This document shows, one piece after another, positions 60,025 through 64,000 of a stretch of 64,000 bases of DNA. Every line of letters starts with the position of its first letter. Position 1 is the first letter of the stretch. Origin of the DNA: Brevibacillus laterosporus (lineage in GTDB: Bacteria > Bacillota > Bacilli > Brevibacillales > Brevibacillaceae); assembly GCA_007833815.1 (NCBI GenBank), contig CP033464.1, positions 864,501 through 928,500 on the forward strand, given 5' to 3'. The notes under the pieces were generated by a model. That model saw only the letters and a program-made list of their open reading frames with translations, was not told where the DNA came from and did not search any database. The position numbers were made by a program, and so were the translations under genes.

Positions 60025-61956
60025 TTAAAACGCACCATTTGTTTCCTTCATCAATCTTTCCAATTCATCAAGCCTTTCCTTAAATACCTGCATCGCGTCC
60101 TCTATCGGCTTAGCTGTCGTCATATCTACTCCTGCTTCCTTCAAAACGATAAGAGGCGGTTTAGAGCTCCCTAACGAAAGTAAAGTCTGAATATAGCGCT
60201 CTGATTCTGGTTTTCCACCCGCTTCTACTTGTTTGGCCAGAGCCACGGATGCCGCAAAGCTAGTAGCATACTGATAGACATAATAGTTGTAATAAAAATG
60301 CGGAACGCGAGCCCACTCCATAGCAATCTCTTGATCCATAACTACCTGTTTACCATAATATTTTTTGTTAATATCCAAATACATTTTCTTAAGGGAGTCG
60401 GCCTGCAATGCTTCACCGCGTTGTTCAGCTTCATGCATCGCCTTCTCAAATTCAGCAAATTGAGTCTGACGGAATAACGTTGTACGGAAATTCTCTAAGT
60501 TTTGCACGAGCAAAGCCATTTTCTCTTTGTTTGTCTGAGCACTTTTATATTGACTAGTAAACAAGAGATTTTCATTCATGGTGGAGGCAACCTCAGCAGT
60601 GAAAATCGGATAACCTGATGTTATATAGGGTTGTGCCTTGTTTGTGTAGTAAGATTGCATAGCATGTCCCAATTCATGGGCAATAGTTGAGACATCTCCC
60701 TTTAAGCCTTGATAATTTAGCAATACATATGGGTGTGTATCATAAGCACCCCATTGGTAAGCACCTGTTCTTTTATCGGGTGTGGAATATACATCTATCC
60801 ATCTGTTATCAAATGCCCTTTTAATGTGAGATACATACTCCTCACCAAGAGGCATAATCCCTTTTACAACCATCTCTCTTGCTTGCTCATATGGGATATA
60901 TTCCGTTTTGCGATCAAATAAAGGTACATATAAGTCATACATATGAAGCTCTGGTAATGAAAGAATCTCTTTACGTAGCTTTAGATAACGCTCTAATAAC
61001 GGTAAATTCTTGTTTACGGTGGAAATCAATTGATCATATACCTCTACAGGTACATGATTTGGTGTAAGGCTAGCTTCCAAAGCATTCTTGTACTTTCTAT
61101 TTGATGCATATAGGTTATTTGCTTTGATTTGCCCTGCAATAGTCTGGGCCAGCGTATCCTGATATTTCTCTAGTGTCTGATACATAGCCTGGTATGCTGC
61201 TTTTCTTACCCTCTGATCCTTGCTTTCCAAATAAGTAGCATAATTCGTTCGGGTTAATGGCACCATTTTACCGGATTCAACTTTTATAAGGGGTAACGGG
61301 ATGTCTTTGGAGAGCATCTTATAAGTGTTTTCTGGGTTTTCTCCCAACGAAGTAAATGAAGCTAACAATTGTTCCTGTTCTTTCGGAAGCATGTGCTGTT
61401 TCGTACGAAGCTTTTCTTCAATAAACGGTTTATAAGGGGCTAGTTCTTTTGCCTGCAAAAACTTTTTCATCTTTTGATCGGGTATCAAAATAAGCTCTGG
61501 CCCTACCCAAGCTGTTTTTTCCTTAACATACACACGTATCTTTTCCGCCTGGTTCAAAATCGCCTGAGCACTTGGATCTGCCGTCTGTATATCAAAATTC
61601 AGCGTAGCATACACGTTCACTTTATCGAGTAGACGCATCAACTGACTATACGCTTCCATTCCTTGAACAAGTGCCTTTGCTGATTGGCCCCATTTCCCTT
61701 GGTGCTTCGCAAAATCATCGGCTAGGCGCTTTACTTCCTGCTTATCTTTTTCCCACGAAGTAAGATTTGGATAAGTATTTGCTAGATTCCATGTAAAAAT
61801 GGTTGGAATTTCTTTGCGATTTTGATATGATATTCGTTGTGTCTCTTTTTTATCCCCTTGTGGATAGGCAAAGGAAACAGACATAAAACTACTGTGGATA
61901 AAAAACGTGCATGCCGCAAAAGCGCATACAATGCTCTTTCTTTTTGTAGAAAGCAT
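60025..61956 (-). CDS. pepF: Exported M3B oligoendopeptidase (PepF type)
   Basis: 643 residues. Zinc motif HELGH in STIAHELGHAMQSYYTNKAQ with the downstream Glu in FTAEVASTMNENLL, and the family stretch YNYYVYQYATSFAASVALA. It hydrolyses short oligopeptides. Unlike typical cytosolic PepF, it begins with a signal peptide (KSIVCAFAACTFFIHSSFMS, cleavage near SFA), so it should act outside the cell and could process exported peptides. Full length; terminators on both sides. Confidence 0.9.
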   Translation of the reverse strand: MLSTKRKSIVCAFAACTFFIHSSFMSVSFAYPQGDKKETQRISYQNRKEIPTIFTWNLANTYPNLTSWEKDKQEVKRLADDFAKHQGKWGQSAKALVQGMEAYSQLMRLLDKVNVYATLNFDIQTADPSAQAILNQAEKIRVYVKEKTAWVGPELILIPDQKMKKFLQAKELAPYKPFIEEKLRTKQHMLPKEQEQLLASFTSLGENPENTYKMLSKDIPLPLIKVESGKMVPLTRTNYATYLESKDQRVRKAAYQAMYQTLEKYQDTLAQTIAGQIKANNLYASNRKYKNALEASLTPNHVPVEVYDQLISTVNKNLPLLERYLKLRKEILSLPELHMYDLYVPLFDRKTEYIPYEQAREMVVKGIMPLGEEYVSHIKRAFDNRWIDVYSTPDKRTGAYQWGAYDTHPYVLLNYQGLKGDVSTIAHELGHAMQSYYTNKAQPYITSGYPIFTAEVASTMNENLLFTSQYKSAQTNKEKMALLVQNLENFRTTLFRQTQFAEFEKAMHEAEQRGEALQADSLKKMYLDINKKYYGKQVVMDQEIAMEWARVPHFYYNYYVYQYATSFAASVALAKQVEAGGKPESERYIQTLLSLGSSKPPLIVLKEAGVDMTTAKPIEDAMQVFKERLDELERLMKETNGAF

Positions 61957-62276
61957 AGTAGCTGACTCCTTTCTAATACAGTAACACTTCTAAATTTTAT
62001 TTATGATATACATACTCTAGTTCGGCATGAATTTTATTCAGAAATATTCCTGGTAACAGTCACCTCTATTATTGTGAGAAATTGTGAGAAAATTATTCAG
62101 TTCATTTTTGAATAAACCTGTGGATATCTCTGTGGATAGTTTTCTTAAAAAAAGTTATACACAAGTGAAAGCCTTGCTACGTATAGGTTTTCACTTTTTG
62201 GGTTATCCACATTTTTTTGTATGATTTTGTGGGTAGTTTTTTTTCCATACAAAAAAATGCCCCCTTATAAGGAGGG
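61957..62276. other. Intergenic region between pepF and the IS
   Basis: Presumed pepF promoter. A hairpin at 62163-62197 (AAGTGAAA/TTTTCACTT) looks like a bidirectional terminator. The palindrome in which the IS sits begins near 62259. Confidence 0.45.
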
Positions 62277-62383
62277 CACTGAAAAAGTCCACTTAACAAA
62301 AAAAAGGTATAATCCCTCATTTTTCGAGGTGATTGTACCTTTTTTCTGTATAATAAAAGTATCAATTTATGTGGGTGGGTACG

Positions 62384-63835
62384 ATGATTCAAAAACAACA
62401 ATCAATGATCTTCAGTCCATTTATAGCTATATATGATGTAGTCGTTCCGAAGGATAATTTGTTACGAAAAATCAACGAACTTATGGACTTCTCTTTTGTG
62501 TATGACGAGCTTAAGGATAAATACTGCCTAGATAATGGTCGTAAAGCTATTGATCCTATTCGTATGTTTAAATATTTATTGTTGAAGTCTATTTATGATT
62601 TGTCTGATGTAGATTTGGTTGAACGTTCGAAATATGACATGTCATTTAAGTATTTTCTCCATATGGTACCAGAGGAGAAAGTGATAGAAGCGAGTTCTTT
62701 AACCAAATTTCGAAAGCTACGTTTAAAAGACATTAACCTTCTAGATATGCTTATTAATAAAACAGTTCAAATCGCTATTGAAAAGGGGATTATCAAAAGT
62801 AAAGCTATTATTGTTGATGCTACTCATACGAAAGCTCGCTATAATCAAAAATCTCCGAAGGAGATCCTCACGGATCGATCAAAGAAATTAAGAAGAGCCG
62901 TCTACACAATAGATGAAAATATGAAGCAGAAGTTCCCTGCTAAAACAACATCCAATGTATTAGAGGATGAAATAGACTACTGTCAAAAGCTCATTGACGT
63001 AATCGAAAAAGAAGGCAATATCTCCGAGTATCCAAAAGTAAAAGAACAGTTAAATCTACTGAAAGAAACTGTCACTGATGACCTCGAACAGTTGCAAATC
63101 TCAGAAGATCCTGATGCAAAACTTGGTCATAAAAGTGCAGATTCCTCGTTTTTTGGCTACAAAACACACTTGGCAATGAGTGAAGAAAGGATAATCACAG
63201 CCGCAACAATTACTTCTGGAGAAAAAAGTGATGGAAAGCAATTACAAACGTTGATTGAGAAAAGTATAGAAGCTGGCATGGAGATTGAAACAGTTATCGG
63301 TGATACAGCTTATTCGGAAAAAGATAATATTATTTACAGTAAAAAGAATGAAATCAAACTAGTTTCTAAATTAAACCCTCTCGTTACGCAAGGGAATCGT
63401 AAAAAGGAAGATGAATTTGAATTTAATAAGGATGCCGGGATGTATGTGTGTAAAGCAGGACATATGGCAGTCCGTAAAGCTCGACAAGGGAAAAAAGGTG
63501 TAGGGAAAAATCAAACGGATACGTATTACTTTGATATTGAGAAATGCAAGCAATGTCCATTGAAAGAGGATTGTTATAAAGACGGAGCAAAAAGCAAAAG
63601 TTACTCAGTGAGTATTAAATCCAGTGAACATACTGAACAGGCAAAATTCCAAGAGAGTGAGTACTTTAAAGAAAAATCAAAGGAAAGATATAAAATTGAA
63701 GCGAAAAACAGTGAGCTAAAACACAGACACGGGTATGATGTGGCATCATCTTCGGGTCTTATTGGCATGGAGTTACAAGGGGCAATGGCTATATTCACTG
63801 TAAACTTAAAAAGAATATTGAAATTAATGGATTAA
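62384..63835 (+). CDS. IS1182-family DDE transposase
   Basis: 483 residues from ATG 62384 (the frame opens at 62369). DUF772 N-terminal domain (RKAIDPIRMFKYLLLKSIYD), catalytic Asp in AIIVDATHTKARYN, second Asp in VIGDTAYSEKDN, Cys cluster CKQCPLKEDCYKDG, and catalytic Glu in RYKIEAKNSELKHRHGYD. All core motifs present; probably active. Confidence 0.93.
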   Translation: MIQKQQSMIFSPFIAIYDVVVPKDNLLRKINELMDFSFVYDELKDKYCLDNGRKAIDPIRMFKYLLLKSIYDLSDVDLVERSKYDMSFKYFLHMVPEEKVIEASSLTKFRKLRLKDINLLDMLINKTVQIAIEKGIIKSKAIIVDATHTKARYNQKSPKEILTDRSKKLRRAVYTIDENMKQKFPAKTTSNVLEDEIDYCQKLIDVIEKEGNISEYPKVKEQLNLLKETVTDDLEQLQISEDPDAKLGHKSADSSFFGYKTHLAMSEERIITAATITSGEKSDGKQLQTLIEKSIEAGMEIETVIGDTAYSEKDNIIYSKKNEIKLVSKLNPLVTQGNRKKEDEFEFNKDAGMYVCKAGHMAVRKARQGKKGVGKNQTDTYYFDIEKCKQCPLKEDCYKDGAKSKSYSVSIKSSEHTEQAKFQESEYFKEKSKERYKIEAKNSELKHRHGYDVASSSGLIGMELQGAMAIFTVNLKRILKLMD

Positions 63836-63865
63836 AAACAAAATAATAAACCGATGAAAATGGTA

Positions 63866-63914
63866 AAAAGACGACTCTTGCATTCAAGAAATGAATTTGA
63901 GCCGTCTTTTTTTT
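63866..63914 (+). terminator. Terminator inside the IS after the transposase
   Basis: AAAAGACGACTC... pairs imperfectly with ...GAGCCGTCTTTT and is followed by a T-run. Confidence 0.75.
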
Positions 63915-64000
63915 GATGAAGCTATATAATTCCTTCGGAAAATCGTAAGATTTTCAGTGCCCTCCTTATAAGGAGGCATCTTTTCTTATCTAGCATATTA

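Larger units (their letters stand above)
62277..63959 (+). mobile_element. IS1182-type insertion sequence (1683 bp), intact
   Basis: Inverted ends CACTGAAAA (62277) and TTTTCAGTG (to 63959). Outside them lie CCCCCTTATAAGGAGGG on the left and CCCTCCTTATAAGGAGG on the right, i.e. copies of one palindrome facing the element. The target was thus probably a terminator stem (GCCTCC...GGAGGC). Confidence 0.88.

Overview
The window reads as chromosome from a low-GC, spore-forming Gram-positive of the Bacillales, most likely Brevibacillus (B. laterosporus-like). This rests on three things: the conserved near-origin gene order ychF, rpsF-ssb-rpsR, yybS, gdpP, rplI, dnaB, purA, walRKHIJ, htrC, CxxH/CxxC protein, rlmH; an S-layer (SLH) anchored enzyme; and Spo0E and RRNPP-type sporulation/quorum genes. 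The species name is inference. Almost all of the core block is on the minus strand.

Layout. 1-3 kb: ECF sigma factor with the start of a probable anti-sigma gene, and an S-layer-anchored serine hydrolase. 3-8 kb: HAD phosphatase, a first receptor/propeptide quorum-sensing cassette, a Crp/Fnr regulator and flavohaemoglobin with a Crp/Fnr-type operator. 8-10 kb: sulfatase remnant and a secreted beta-rich protein plus lipoprotein. 10-12.6 kb: TetR, flavodoxin-fold oxidoreductase and quinone oxidoreductase. 12.6-25.2 kb: AT-rich, decayed accessory DNA next to the 3' end of rlmH. It holds an AIPR phage-defence gene split by two identical 1558-bp insertion sequences, a secreted protein with a divergent small membrane protein, a Spo0E-like gene, a second quorum-sensing cassette and the tail of a large serine recombinase that runs into rlmH. 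This is the arrangement expected of an old SCC-like island.

25-33.5 kb: rlmH and its CxxH/CxxC partner, a secreted toxin-like protein with a DUF4288 candidate immunity protein, a PepSY-like secreted protein, and a BlaI/M56 sensor locus. In that locus the sensor ectodomain also exists as a separate secreted protein and as a frameshifted third copy. Matching BlaI-type dyads lie at two promoters. Tn3 and integrase scraps surround it. 33.8-53 kb: the core block. The WalRK envelope-stress operon comes first, then an M23/LysM/G5 cell-wall hydrolase, purA with paired PurR boxes, the replication helicase, L9, the c-di-AMP phosphodiesterase and the S6-SSB-S18 operon.

53-64 kb: a response regulator with a kinase gene cut down to its sensor end, a second two-component pair followed by a VanZ-like protein, another secreted protein/small membrane protein divergent pair, a decayed large serine recombinase N-terminus, an exported PepF-type oligopeptidase, and an intact IS1182-type element lodged in a terminator-like palindrome.

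The most novel-looking material is (i) the two paralogous HTH-TPR receptor plus exported propeptide cassettes, which share promoter, terminator and a Tyr-Val...Pro peptide motif, and (ii) the BlaI/M56 locus with a soluble duplicate of its own sensor domain.
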